This document shows, piece by piece, positions 9,157 to 17,797 of a stretch of DNA of 64,000 nucleotides. A program made the translations under genes and the position numbers. Origin of the DNA: Deltaproteobacteria bacterium (GTDB lineage: Bacteria > Myxococcota_A > Polyangia > Polyangiales > Houyiibacteriaceae); assembly GCA_017644045.1 (NCBI GenBank), contig JAEPMI010000016.1, forward strand, positions 108,264 to 172,263, given 5' to 3'. Under the pieces are notes generated by a model, which was given only the letters and a program-made list of their open reading frames with translations, had not been told where the DNA came from and searched no databases. The first letter of the stretch is position 1. The number at the start of each line of letters is the position of its first letter.

Positions 9157-9193
9157 TTGACCCTCCCATTCGGGAGTCTCTAGGCTGCCCCGG
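9157..9193 (+). promoter_or_regulatory. Sigma-70-type promoter for a leaderless transcript
   Basis: TTGACC (9157-9162) and TAGGCT (9181-9186) are 18 nt apart, and the ATG at 9194 lies 7 nt after the -10 box. Transcription would therefore begin at the start codon. The spacer contains a small CTCCC/GGGAG hairpin. Confidence 0.6.
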
Positions 9194-10540
9194 ATGAGGT
9201 TCTGGGCCGCTTGTGCGTCGCTGTTGGCGCTCCTCGGGAGCGTGCCTGGCCATGCGCAGGACGAGCCGCTCCGACTCATGCGGGAGCCAGGATCGTTCAC
9301 CGACGTCATCGACGCGGCCGATGACCTCGACCCCTACGACCTGAACGTCCGGCTGGGCTTCCGGCGTTCCCGCGAGCGCGCCACCCTGCAGCGGCAGTCC
9401 ACGGGCATGGTCCCGTCCTTCACGGACGTGGCGGACTACGAGCGAATCCGGAACGTGCTGGAGCTCGGCGTCGACTTCGGCATCTACAAGGACGTCGCCC
9501 TCTACGCGCGACTCCCCCTCGTGCTCGTCGACACCCGCTCGCTGAGCCCGAGCGGCGCAGCCGGCCCAGTGATGGCCTTCCCGGGCGACATGGACGCGCC
9601 CCTCTTCTCGCTGCCCTTCGACTCCCCGGACCGCTCGGGCCTCGAGCACCTGGCGGTGGGTCTCGCGTTCTCGCCGATGAACCAGGGGCGCCACCGATGG
9701 CAGCCCACCTGGACGATGCTCTTCGAGGGTCGCTTCAGCATCGGGGAGCTCATCGAGCCCTGCGCGGCGGGGACGGGCTGCAGCGATGGGGTGAGCGACG
9801 GCACCCACGCCGTCCGCTTCGAGAACCGCCTCTCCCGTCGCTACCGCTACGTCGAGCTCTACGGCGGCCTCGGCTTCCACTTCGCGTGGGCCGGCCGCGC
9901 CGAGGATCGCTTCGCGCCCGGCGGCCAGCTCAGCGGCTACGTCCACCGCCGTCCGCCGACCCGAGGGTTCCTCACGGCTGGCATCGACATCGTCCCCTGG
10001 GAAGAGCGGATGAAGTGGCAGCGGCTCAGCATCGATCTGCGGGCCACCGGGACCTACGTGTCCGAAGGGCGCGACTACTCGCTGCTCTACGACGCGCTCG
10101 GCACGAGCCAGCATCGGCTGCTCACCACGCCGAACTATGAAGGCATCCAGCCCTCCATCGGCCCGACCTACGACCTCGCGGAGGTGCCCTTCAACGGCCT
10201 CACCGACGTGCAGGCGCACGGGGAGCTGAGCGGGACGGTGGCGGTGGAGATGCAGGCGGCGCGCTACGTGCGGTTCCGCTTCTCCACCACCCTCACCTAT
10301 GTCTCACCGCACTTCGTGACCTACAGCGACGCCTGCAACACGAGCGCGGACCCGACCAGTGACGACGACCCGCGCATCGGCGGCATCGTCGACCCGGCAA
10401 CCGGCAACCGGGTCGGCGGCTGCAGCGACGGGCTCATCGACCCGCACTATCGAGCGATCATCGACGCACCGGGCCAGCGCTTCCGCGTCGACGACATCCT
10501 GCGGACGACCTTCTTCGTCCACGCCACCGTTCAGTTCTGA
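9194..10540 (+). CDS. Exported protein, probable outer-membrane beta-barrel
   Basis: This is a 448-residue protein with a clear Sec signal peptide (LLALLGSVPGHA, cleavage before QDEP). The rest alternates short polar turns with aromatic-rich amphipathic strands such as FGIYKDVALYARLPLVL, YVELYGGLGFHFAWAG and YVRFRFSTTLTYVS, and ends in FFVHATVQF. An aromatic last residue is typical of outer-membrane barrels. No named family was recognised. The 3' end overlaps the convergent FecR-like gene by 10 nt. Confidence 0.7.
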   Translation: MRFWAACASLLALLGSVPGHAQDEPLRLMREPGSFTDVIDAADDLDPYDLNVRLGFRRSRERATLQRQSTGMVPSFTDVADYERIRNVLELGVDFGIYKDVALYARLPLVLVDTRSLSPSGAAGPVMAFPGDMDAPLFSLPFDSPDRSGLEHLAVGLAFSPMNQGRHRWQPTWTMLFEGRFSIGELIEPCAAGTGCSDGVSDGTHAVRFENRLSRRYRYVELYGGLGFHFAWAGRAEDRFAPGGQLSGYVHRRPPTRGFLTAGIDIVPWEERMKWQRLSIDLRATGTYVSEGRDYSLLYDALGTSQHRLLTTPNYEGIQPSIGPTYDLAEVPFNGLTDVQAHGELSGTVAVEMQAARYVRFRFSTTLTYVSPHFVTYSDACNTSADPTSDDDPRIGGIVDPATGNRVGGCSDGLIDPHYRAIIDAPGQRFRVDDILRTTFFVHATVQF

Positions 10541-11553
10541 GGCGCTTCGGTGGGCTCCGGGGGCTCGACGCTCGGGATCTCGAGGCCGAGCAATCGGCGA
10601 ACCTGGCCTCGCACCGCCTCCGAAGGATCGGGCTCGGCGCCCACCAGGAGCGCCAGCGAGCGGACCCGTTCCCACCGCGCTCGAAGGGCCGCCCGCTGCC
10701 GCGACACGACCTGGCTGTGGGCGATGAGCTCCCGCTGGAGCTCGGCGCCGCGCTCGGTGTTCCCGGCCTGCGAGGCCAGCACCCGCTGCCTTTGGATCTC
10801 CTGACCGCGGGTGCGCTCCTCCTCGACGCTCTCGGCGAAGGCGTTCAGCCACTCGATCTTCGGCTGCACGCTCCCATCCGGCAGCTCCGTCGCGCCGGCT
10901 TCCTCGAAGCCACTCCGTAGCCCACGAGCAGCCCCCACCTGGCCCACGCCCTCGGTCGGATCACTCGCCCCGCCGACCAGGGAGCTCCCGGGTCGGAGCG
11001 AGATCACCGAGGGCCGGCCCTCGTCGTCGAGCTCTCCGTCGTAGACGCGACCCATGCCCGCGAGCTGGGCGTAGAGCACCCGCCCGTCCGGTGCGACGAC
11101 GAGGTACGTCTCGCCCGAGCCCTCGAGGGCAAGCGTGCCGGCGGGCGTGCCGAGCCGGAGCGTCGGGCGGCTCGAGCCACCCATCGGCGGCAGCTGCGCG
11201 TGAATCGCGCCCTCGGCGAGGAAGACCTGCGCGGGCGCCTCCTCACCGAGCGCGGCGCGGCTTCCCGGGTCGAGCGTGAGCCGAGCTCCATCCCGGAGAT
11301 CGATCACCAGTGGCTCGGCATCCGGGGCCACCTCGAGCAGCTCCGTCTGCAGCTCACGCCCACGGTCCCAGCCGCTGACGACGGTGCCGAGCGGCGGCTC
11401 GCCGCGGGGCTCCTCCGGGTGCGGGCTCTCGTCGGTGGTGTCCTCCGGCGGCGGCTCCGGCGTCTCCTGCTCGGGCTCGGTCGCCGGCTCCGTGCCGCTG
11501 CAGTCGCACCCGCCGAGTGCACACACGAGCCCGGCGAGAAGGAGTCGCTTCAC
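10531..11553 (-). CDS. Lipoprotein with FecR-like domain
   Basis: This 340-residue lipoprotein has the signal LLLAGLVCALGGC followed by a ~40-residue Pro/Glu/Thr tether. Residues ~75-170 contain FecR-like beta-rich motifs (LRDGARLTLDPGSRAAL, VFLAEGAIHAQLPP, LGTPAGTLALEGSGETYLV), typical of periplasmic FecR/PHB-depolymerase-like regulatory domains. The C-terminal third is charged helical coil. It starts 2 nt after the stop of the PP2C gene and is probably co-transcribed with it, which suggests an envelope partner of the phosphatase/cyclic-nucleotide protein. No FecI-type sigma factor is adjacent. Confidence 0.7.
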   Translation of the reverse strand: MKRLLLAGLVCALGGCDCSGTEPATEPEQETPEPPPEDTTDESPHPEEPRGEPPLGTVVSGWDRGRELQTELLEVAPDAEPLVIDLRDGARLTLDPGSRAALGEEAPAQVFLAEGAIHAQLPPMGGSSRPTLRLGTPAGTLALEGSGETYLVVAPDGRVLYAQLAGMGRVYDGELDDEGRPSVISLRPGSSLVGGASDPTEGVGQVGAARGLRSGFEEAGATELPDGSVQPKIEWLNAFAESVEEERTRGQEIQRQRVLASQAGNTERGAELQRELIAHSQVVSRQRAALRARWERVRSLALLVGAEPDPSEAVRGQVRRLLGLEIPSVEPPEPTEAPQN

Positions 11554-11555
11554 CG

Positions 11556-12941
11556 TCAGTCCTCGGCGTCGGGGTCGGTCTCCCGACCGCCCTCTTCCTC
11601 GGCCTTCGCGATGTCCGCCTTGTCGACCCGGCGGGTCGGCTCACCGAGGAGCTCGGTGGTCAGGTCCTCCGCCGCCAGGGCCTCGCGCGCTTCGCCGAGC
11701 TCGCGGCTCGTGTTGCGGAGCCGCTTGGCGAGCACGCCGAGGAAGCTCCAGAGCAGCTTCACCGCGACGTCGTGATCCTTGCGGACCATGTCGAAGAAGT
11801 CGCGCCGCTTGATGTGCAGGAGCTTCGCGTCGTCGAGCGCGGTCACGCTCGCGGAGCGGGCCGCCTTGTCGACGAGCGCCATCTCGCCGAAGTGCTGCCC
11901 CGGCCCGAGGTCGACGATCATCGTGCTTCCGGAGTGGACCTTCACCCGGCCGGTGAGCACCACGAAGAGCTGATCGCCCTCGTCGCCCTCCTCCACCACG
12001 GTGTCGCCGGCCTTGTACTGCCGGACGTCCGTGATGTTGAGCACCCGCACCAGCTCCTGATAGGTCAGGAAGCGGAAGAGGGGCATCTCGTGGAGGATCT
12101 CGAGCTTGAGGTGGACCTCGCGCGTGAGCTTGTCGAGACCGGCCTCGTCGTCCGGCACGCGGACCACGACGGCGGTGATGTTGTCCTTGCCGCCGCGCTC
12201 GTTGGCGAGGTCGATCAGGTGCTGGGTGAGCTTCTCCTCGGGGATCTCCTCGAAGAGGCTCTGGAGCTCGCTCTCCTCGAGGTAGCCGCTGAGGCCATCG
12301 CTGCAGAGGAGGAAGCGGTCGCCGGGAAGCACGTCGAAGTCGAAGACGTCGACCTCGACGCTCTCGTAGACACCGACCGCGCGGGTGACCGCGTTCTTGT
12401 ACTGGAGCTTGTCGATCTGCTCGCGGCTGAGCTTGCCGCGCTTGAGCAGCTCGTTGATCAGCGAGTGGTCCTCGGTGAGCTGGTGCACCGAGCCCTGGCG
12501 GTAGAGGTAGATGCGCGAGTCGCCGACGTGGGCGATGAAGCCGCGGTTGCCGATGATCAGCAGCCCGTCGATCGTCGTGCCCATGCCGCGCTTGGACTCG
12601 TCGGCGACGCCGGCGGCGTTCACCTGGGAGCAGGCGGACTGAACGCTCGCCTCGAGGAGGCGGAGGATGTCCTTGCGGGTGGTGCCCCCGTGCCCTTGCT
12701 CGAATTCGACCAGCGCGTCGCGTTCGGCGGCGATGGCGTCGCGGACGACGCGGGTCGCCATCGAGCTCGCGACCTCACCGGCGGCGTGGCCACCCATTCC
12801 GTCGGCGACGATGTAGAGGTTGAGCTTCTTGTCGACCAGGAAGCTGTCTTCGTTGGCGTCTCGCACCCGGCCCACATCGGTGGCAGGCCAGAAGCGAATC
12901 CCACCCTCTGCGTTGACCGGTTCCGTCATGGGCTGGGGCAT
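11556..12941 (-). CDS. PP2C-family Ser/Thr phosphatase fused to a cyclic-nucleotide-binding domain
   Basis: Residues ~10-250 are a PP2C domain with the metal-binding motifs RDANEDSF, ADGMGGHAAGE, HVGDSRIYLYR, LCSDGLSGYL and GGKDNITAVVV. All expected Asp ligands appear present. Residues ~285-400 form a cNMP-binding beta-roll (VVEEGDEGDQLFVVLTGRVKV, GQHFGEMALVDKAARSASVTAL), with the phosphate-binding FGEMALVDxxxRSA cassette intact. A charged tail ends the protein. I take ATG 12941 (AGGA upstream); ATG 12929 is possible. The architecture suggests a cytoplasmic phosphatase controlled by cAMP or cGMP that opposes Ser/Thr kinases. It heads a two-gene operon with the FecR-like lipoprotein. Confidence 0.88.
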   Translation of the reverse strand: MPQPMTEPVNAEGGIRFWPATDVGRVRDANEDSFLVDKKLNLYIVADGMGGHAAGEVASSMATRVVRDAIAAERDALVEFEQGHGGTTRKDILRLLEASVQSACSQVNAAGVADESKRGMGTTIDGLLIIGNRGFIAHVGDSRIYLYRQGSVHQLTEDHSLINELLKRGKLSREQIDKLQYKNAVTRAVGVYESVEVDVFDFDVLPGDRFLLCSDGLSGYLEESELQSLFEEIPEEKLTQHLIDLANERGGKDNITAVVVRVPDDEAGLDKLTREVHLKLEILHEMPLFRFLTYQELVRVLNITDVRQYKAGDTVVEEGDEGDQLFVVLTGRVKVHSGSTMIVDLGPGQHFGEMALVDKAARSASVTALDDAKLLHIKRRDFFDMVRKDHDVAVKLLWSFLGVLAKRLRNTSRELGEAREALAAEDLTTELLGEPTRRVDKADIAKAEEEGGRETDPDAED

Positions 12942-13029
12942 TGTCCTGGGGTGGCCGCTCCATTGCAACAGTCCCATGCGTACCTGCCGTCGAGGGGGCG
13001 AATCCCGGCGATTTCCGGCCTGAGTTCGG

Positions 13030-13042
13030 TATCCTCCCGCCC
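13030..13042 (+). promoter_or_regulatory. -10 hexamer with leaderless spacing
   Basis: TATCCT at 13030-13035 is followed by 7 nt and the ATG at 13043. The same geometry is seen at 9181 and 16372. No clear -35 box is visible 16-18 nt upstream. Confidence 0.45.
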
Positions 13043-13432
13043 ATGCGCGCGATCGCCAGCCTCTCCCTCCTCTTCGCCCTCGCCTGCGGACCCTCCATCC
13101 CCCCTGCCCAGACGCTCGCGAGCCTGGCCGAGGTGATGAACGAGCCGGTCGACGACGCGGACGAGAGCGCCCGCAACAGCCAGCGGGTCCAGGCCGTCGT
13201 CGAGAACGACAGCCTGATGAACCTCAGCCGGCCGGAGGTCGAAGAGCTCATCGGTCGGGGCGATCCCTGCTCGCGTCATCCGCGCTGCATGGAGAACGAG
13301 TTCGACGGGGACGACTGGTTCTACGACGTCGGGGCCCTCGGCGAGGGTTACCCCGGACCGGTGCCCATCCTCATCGTCGGCTTCGACCGCGAGGGCAAGG
13401 TCGTGAAGGTCTGGAACCTCCGAACGCACTGA
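13043..13432 (+). CDS. Small lipoprotein of unknown function
   Basis: This 129-residue product starts with a lipoprotein signal (MRAIASLSLLFALAC). The mature part has two nearby Cys residues (DPCSRHPRCMEN), an acidic stretch with FDGDDWFYDVG, and a closing VPILIVGFDREGKVVKVWN segment. The last segment resembles the end of small BamE/SmpA-like or PepSY-like folds, but I cannot name a family. It is transcribed divergently from the PP2C gene, about 100 nt away. Confidence 0.65.
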   Translation: MRAIASLSLLFALACGPSIPPAQTLASLAEVMNEPVDDADESARNSQRVQAVVENDSLMNLSRPEVEELIGRGDPCSRHPRCMENEFDGDDWFYDVGALGEGYPGPVPILIVGFDREGKVVKVWNLRTH

Positions 13433-13502
13433 GACGGGCGTCCCGACGATCGAGCGGATAGACTCCTGGCATCGCTTTCTTTTTCTGGTGTCTGGAGGGG
13501 TC

Positions 13503-14051
13503 GTGCGAACAGTTGGAATCTCGATGGTCGTCCTCGCGCTCACGGGTTGCGCGGGGTGGGAAGAGCTGCCCGAGGGCGCGACCGGGTTTCTCACCCTGAA
13601 CGACGCGCGGCTCGACGGAACGCTCGGTGGGGTGAGCGTCAGCGGCGACGCAGACGCCACCGGGTACTGCACGCCCCAGGGGTGGATGGTCGACCTCCGA
13701 GCGACCGGCCCGGATGGGGCGGTGATGAGCACCATGGACATTCGCGGACTCTTCTGGACGCGCGAAGACCTGACCGCCGTGTTCCGCTCGCGTGGCGCGG
13801 ACATGGAGCTCGAGAGCAGCACCGGCTTCGTCACCGGCAGCTGGAGCGGTGCCAGCGAGGCGAGCGCCGTGGTCGAAGGGTGCGCCGGTCCCGCCGACGA
13901 GGTCTGGACGACCGACGAGTCGGCAGAGATCGCGATCGTCGACGTGCAGTTCCTGGAGTGGGACCTGATGGAGGTCACCTACGAGGCGAGCTTCGCCAGC
14001 GGTGACGTCCTCCAGGGCTCCTTCAACTCCCGCATGCCCACCACCGACTGA
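13503..14051 (+). CDS. Lipoprotein of unknown function
   Basis: From the GTG at 13503 the protein has 182 residues and a compact lipoprotein signal (ISMVVLALTGC). A GGAGGGG purine tract ends just upstream. A GTG at 13488 would add five residues and is less likely. The mature protein is rich in beta-strand patterns (GGVSVSGDADATGYCTPQGW, VDVQFLEWDLMEVTYEASF) and carries two Cys residues that could pair. The next gene starts 3 nt after its stop, so they form an operon. Confidence 0.6.
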   Translation: MRTVGISMVVLALTGCAGWEELPEGATGFLTLNDARLDGTLGGVSVSGDADATGYCTPQGWMVDLRATGPDGAVMSTMDIRGLFWTREDLTAVFRSRGADMELESSTGFVTGSWSGASEASAVVEGCAGPADEVWTTDESAEIAIVDVQFLEWDLMEVTYEASFASGDVLQGSFNSRMPTTD

Positions 14052-14054
14052 GCG

Positions 14055-15185
14055 ATGCGACTCCGACTCTTGGTCGCGCTGTCGTGCGTGAGCGCGACGG
14101 CATCCGCTCAGCTGCCCCCTTCGGACGAGAGCGCGGACGCGCTCGGCCCCCCCGCCCCCCCCCAGGAAGTGAGGGAGGAAGCGGAGGCCGAGGTTGCGCC
14201 CGCGCCGAGTGACTGCGCGGCCGTGCTCGCCTTCGCCGGGCAGAGCTACCAGGCGTGCGGCACCAACGTCGTGGTCCTGCAGGGCGAACGGGTCGTCCGT
14301 GTGTACGACCTCGACGTGACCCCGTCCGACCTCTTCGAACGGAACGGGCGCGTCTGGTTCGAGCTCGACGGGCAGGCTCACGCGCTCGACGGCTACGAAC
14401 CGCGAGCCACGGTCGCCACCCCGGTCTCGGACGCGACCGTCTCGATCGCACCGGTTCCAGAACCGGCGCTCGCTCCGCCCGAGCCTCCACCCTTCGACGG
14501 CCCGAGCGATCTCGATCCCAACTCGAGCTACGGCGCACGCATCTCGCCGGAGCGAATGCCGGGGTTTCAGGTCGGACTCTCGGTGATGCCGGTGCTCGGC
14601 GACGGATTCGCCCTGATGGGAGACGCGTTCGTCGCCTACCGAGCGCGCCGCCCCTTCTCCGTCCGCCTGGTGATCGATCGCCTCGGCTACGCGTTCTCCA
14701 CGAACGACGGGGACAGCTTCGGCGTGGCCGACGGGGCGCTCCTGCTGGGCTACGACCATCGCATCTTCGAGATGTCGGTGGGCGTCGGCACCACCCGAGC
14801 GCGCATCGACGACTTCGACCGGCGGCTCGACGGCATGGCGCCGACCATCATGATGGGCATGCGCTTCGGAGCGCTGGACGGGCTGCACGTCTCGGTGTCC
14901 ACGAGCCTGCTCTTCGCCTCGGGAGAGACCACCCTCTCCACGATCGCCGTCCGGATGCAGTGGCCGCTCTCGGTCGGGCGGTGGTTGGTGATCCGTGGCT
15001 CCGGCGGTGGCCCCGCGAGCTACGGCTGGGGCGAGATCGGCATCCGAATCCTCACCCGAGGCCAGCGGGGCAGGGGTTCGCTCTTCGTCACGCCTGCCAT
15101 CGGCGGCGCCGGTCTCTTCGACAACCTGAGCTTCCAGCGAGCCAGCGGCTTCGCGATGAGCCTGTCCGTGGAGTACCGACCGTAG
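14055..15185 (+). CDS. Exported protein with C-terminal beta-strand domain
   Basis: This is a 376-residue protein with a Sec signal peptide (LLVALSCVSATASA, cleavage before QLPP), then a Pro/Glu linker and a short Cys-containing domain (DCAAVLAFAGQSYQACG). A ~220-residue glycine-rich beta-strand region (RISPERMPGFQVGLSVMPVLG, MMGMRFGALDGLHVSVSTSLLF) ends in MSLSVEYRP. A membrane barrel or OmpW-like domain is plausible but not proven. A run of nine C at 14155-14163 falls in the linker. The stop codon abuts the stop of the convergent diguanylate cyclase gene with no spacer. Confidence 0.65.
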   Translation: MRLRLLVALSCVSATASAQLPPSDESADALGPPAPPQEVREEAEAEVAPAPSDCAAVLAFAGQSYQACGTNVVVLQGERVVRVYDLDVTPSDLFERNGRVWFELDGQAHALDGYEPRATVATPVSDATVSIAPVPEPALAPPEPPPFDGPSDLDPNSSYGARISPERMPGFQVGLSVMPVLGDGFALMGDAFVAYRARRPFSVRLVIDRLGYAFSTNDGDSFGVADGALLLGYDHRIFEMSVGVGTTRARIDDFDRRLDGMAPTIMMGMRFGALDGLHVSVSTSLLFASGETTLSTIAVRMQWPLSVGRWLVIRGSGGGPASYGWGEIGIRILTRGQRGRGSLFVTPAIGGAGLFDNLSFQRASGFAMSLSVEYRP

Positions 15186-16229
15186 TCAGCCCTCGAGGGG
15201 CGGCGGGGCGACGCTGACCTGGTTTCGGCCCTCGCGTTTGGCGGCGTACATCGCAGCATCCGCGCGGGCCTCGAGCTCGGCGGCGGACTCTTCGCCGTCC
15301 CAACGGGCGACGCCGATCGAGACCCGCTGATCGACCGCGATCCCTTCGCCACCGTCGAGCGGCTCCGACGCCAAGGCCTGACGAATGCGCTCGGCGACGG
15401 TCTCCGCGTCGTGGAGGGTGCAGCTCGGCATCACGACCACGAACTCCTCGCCGCCACGGCGGAAGAGCATGTCGCGGCGACGAATCTGCTGGCGGACCAC
15501 GTCGGCGAACGCGCGCAGCACTCGGTCGCCGACGGCGTGACCGTGCGTGTCGTTGACCCGCTTGAAGTGATCGAGGTCCATGAGGAGCACGGCGAGGCCG
15601 GGCTCCGGATCGGACGCCGCGCGCAGCTCCTCCTCGAGTCGCGGCAGCAAGTAGGCGTGGCTCCAGCTCAGAGTCTGCGCGTCGGTGATCGCGAGGCGCT
15701 GCAGCCTCGCGCGCTCGATGGAGCCGGCGGTGCAGTTCGCGAGGAGCTGGCCGAGCATCAGGTCGTCCTCATCGAAGTGGTGCGTGTCCTCGGCGGTGAC
15801 CGAGAGCGCGCCGATCACCTCGCCGAGGTTCGTGAGTGGGAGGACCAAGAGCGAACCGATGGTGTAGCTCTGCTGCTCGAAGGACACGAAGCGCGGATCG
15901 CGCTGCGCGTCGTGGAGGCATGCCGGCTCGCCGCGCTCGACGACCCAGCCGACCACACCCTGGCCCGACTTGAAGCTGAGTGGACGCTCCTCGAGACCGG
16001 CGCCGCTGCGGGCGCCGCAGAGCAGGTCCGTGCCGCTCTCGTCGAGGATGCGGATCGAGCTGTGCTGGGCCTGGAAGACCTTGAGGGCCGCGTCCGTGGC
16101 CGCCGCGAGCGCCTCGTCCAGCGTGAGCTCGCCCGCGAGGGCGGATGTCAGCTCGAGCAAGGTCCGCAGGGCCACCTCGGGGTCACGCACCCGGGGAGTG
16201 TTCGTTCCCGTCGGCCCGAGCACAAGCAC
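15186..16229 (-). CDS. GAF-GGDEF diguanylate cyclase
   Basis: This 347-residue soluble protein has an N-terminal GAF sensor domain (residues ~25-170; LLCGARSGAGLEERPLSFKSGQGVVGW, LLVLPLTNLGEVIGALSV). A GGDEF domain follows (LMDLDHFKRVNDTHGHAVGDRVL, FRRGGEEFVVVMPS). The active-site GGEEF is intact, so c-di-GMP synthesis from GTP is expected. An RxxD inhibitory site (RRRD) lies exactly five residues before GGEEF, so product feedback is likely. The start is a GTG at 16229. The GAF ligand is unknown. Confidence 0.92.
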   Translation of the reverse strand: MLVLGPTGTNTPRVRDPEVALRTLLELTSALAGELTLDEALAAATDAALKVFQAQHSSIRILDESGTDLLCGARSGAGLEERPLSFKSGQGVVGWVVERGEPACLHDAQRDPRFVSFEQQSYTIGSLLVLPLTNLGEVIGALSVTAEDTHHFDEDDLMLGQLLANCTAGSIERARLQRLAITDAQTLSWSHAYLLPRLEEELRAASDPEPGLAVLLMDLDHFKRVNDTHGHAVGDRVLRAFADVVRQQIRRRDMLFRRGGEEFVVVMPSCTLHDAETVAERIRQALASEPLDGGEGIAVDQRVSIGVARWDGEESAAELEARADAAMYAAKREGRNQVSVAPPPLEG

Positions 16230-16331
16230 CGTTCGCGAAACGACTCCGGATGGACCACGGCGGCCAGTCGAAGACAGGGCCGCCAGAGCTTTTTTCCAAT
16301 GATTTCATACCCTGTCGATTCTCCTTGGTGC

Positions 16332-16358
16332 AAAGTGTCAAGTGTCGCTTGACACTTT
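16332..16358 (+). promoter_or_regulatory. Inverted-repeat operator overlapping the -35 box
   Basis: Perfect 11-bp arms, AAAGTGTCAAG (16332-16342) and CTTGACACTTT (16348-16358), flank a 5-nt spacer. The right arm contains the -35 hexamer TTGACA. A bound dimer would block RNA polymerase. The likeliest ligand is the MerR-family protein encoded by the second gene of the operon, though classical MerR sites lie between -35 and -10 rather than across -35. Confidence 0.75.
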
Positions 16359-16384
16359 TCGATGACCCCGCCAGGCTCAGGGTC
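16349..16384 (+). promoter_or_regulatory. Promoter of the reductase-MerR-diiron operon (leaderless)
   Basis: A consensus -35 TTGACA (16349-16354), a 17-nt spacer and CAGGCT (16372-16377) are followed 7 nt later by the ATG at 16385. The near-perfect -35 and the spacing support a housekeeping-sigma promoter whose transcript begins at the start codon. Confidence 0.65.
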
Positions 16385-17797
16385 ATGAGAGCCCGCGCCA
16401 TTCCCCAACCGCGACCCGTCCGCGGGCTGGATCTCCTGGCCAAGGTCGCCGCCTCCGCCGTGCCGGTGCTGGCGAGCCCGATCGACCAGCTCCGCCACGA
16501 CGGGCGGCGCATCCTCGACCAGGCCTCGGGGCACAAGGAGCCGCCGTTCACCGACCGTGCCGTCGGTCCCCGGCCGCTCACCCCGCTGGCCGAGGTGTCG
16601 GTAGTCTCGGCCCTCTTGCCGGGAACACTCGGTGAGCGGCTGCGCCAGCTCGGTCGCGACCTCGACATGGTCCGCCAGCGACTCCGCGGGAACCCGCCGA
16701 AGGCGACCATCGACCGCCCGAAGCGCACTCGGCTGGCCGCCACCCCCGCACCGCGAAAGGCCATCCGCCCGCGACCGGTCGTGGTGACCCGAGTCGTGCG
16801 CGAGACACCGGATGCCGTCTCCCTCTTCCTGACCGAGGAGGACGGCTCGCCCTTCGAGTTCGTCGCCGGTCAGTTCCTCTCCTTCGACGTCGAGGTCGAT
16901 GGCGAGGTGCATCGACGGGCGTACTCGCTCGCGACCCCGCCCCTCGATGGGCGCGACGCCCACGTCACCATCAAGCGCGTCGACGGCGGCCGGGTGAGCA
17001 ACCACCTGAACGATCACGCCGAGGCCGGGATGTCCCTGCGGGTCCTCGGACCCTCGGGCGCGTTCACCCTCGAGCCCGACGGATGCGCCCAGCACCTGGT
17101 GCTCATCGCGGGCGGCAGCGGCATCACGCCGATCGCCGCCATCGCCGAGATGGCGCTCGAGGCCGCGCCGCACGCGCGCGTCACGCTGCTCTACGGCAAC
17201 CGGGGTGAGACCGACGTCATCTTCCGCGAGCGTTTCGACGCGCTCGCCGTACGCCACCCGGATCGCTTCAGGGTCGAGCACGTGCTCGAGAGCCCGAGCG
17301 CCGCGTGGACGGGTGCCCGGGGTCGCCTGGACGGACCGACCACGATGGAGCGCCTCGCAGCGCTGGGCCACACCGACGCCGGATGCGCCTACTACGTGTG
17401 TGGTCCGAGCGGCATGATGGACGCGGTCCGCGAAGCGCTGCTCGAGAGCGGCGTCGACGCGGGACGGATTCACGAGGAGCGCTTCAGCCGACCCGAGGCG
17501 CGAACGGACGGTGCGGTGGAGCTCGGCGCGCACACCGTCACGCTGAAGGCGGACGGGCGCTCGCTCGAGGTCGTCACCGATGGGCAGACCATTCTCGAGG
17601 CCGGCCTCGCCGCCGGGCTCGACATGCCCTTCAGCTGCGCGATGGGCGGCTGCGCCGCCTGCAAGGTGAAGGTCACGAGCGGCCACGTGGTCATGGAGGA
17701 GCCGAACTGCCTGACTCGGGCGGAGCGCGACGAGGGCTACGTCCTCGCCTGCGTCGGACGCGCCGGATCGCCGTGTACGGTGGAGGTGGAGCGATGA
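16385..17797 (+). CDS. Ferredoxin-NADP reductase-type electron-transfer protein with C-terminal 2Fe-2S domain
   Basis: This 470-residue protein has a ~125-residue N-terminal extension of unknown role. An FAD-binding domain follows (HRRAYSLATPP, the RxYS flavin motif), then an NAD(P)-binding domain (IAGGSGITPIAAIAE, YYVCGPSGMMDAVREAL). At the C-terminus is a plant-type [2Fe-2S] ferredoxin domain whose Cys residues lie in CAMGGCAACK and the later CVGRAG. This order is that of PaaE/HmpB-type reductases, which feed electrons from NAD(P)H to diiron oxygenases and desaturases. Here the likely partner is the diiron protein two genes downstream. The stop overlaps the MerR gene by 4 nt (ATGA). Confidence 0.88.
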   Translation: MRARAIPQPRPVRGLDLLAKVAASAVPVLASPIDQLRHDGRRILDQASGHKEPPFTDRAVGPRPLTPLAEVSVVSALLPGTLGERLRQLGRDLDMVRQRLRGNPPKATIDRPKRTRLAATPAPRKAIRPRPVVVTRVVRETPDAVSLFLTEEDGSPFEFVAGQFLSFDVEVDGEVHRRAYSLATPPLDGRDAHVTIKRVDGGRVSNHLNDHAEAGMSLRVLGPSGAFTLEPDGCAQHLVLIAGGSGITPIAAIAEMALEAAPHARVTLLYGNRGETDVIFRERFDALAVRHPDRFRVEHVLESPSAAWTGARGRLDGPTTMERLAALGHTDAGCAYYVCGPSGMMDAVREALLESGVDAGRIHEERFSRPEARTDGAVELGAHTVTLKADGRSLEVVTDGQTILEAGLAAGLDMPFSCAMGGCAACKVKVTSGHVVMEEPNCLTRAERDEGYVLACVGRAGSPCTVEVER

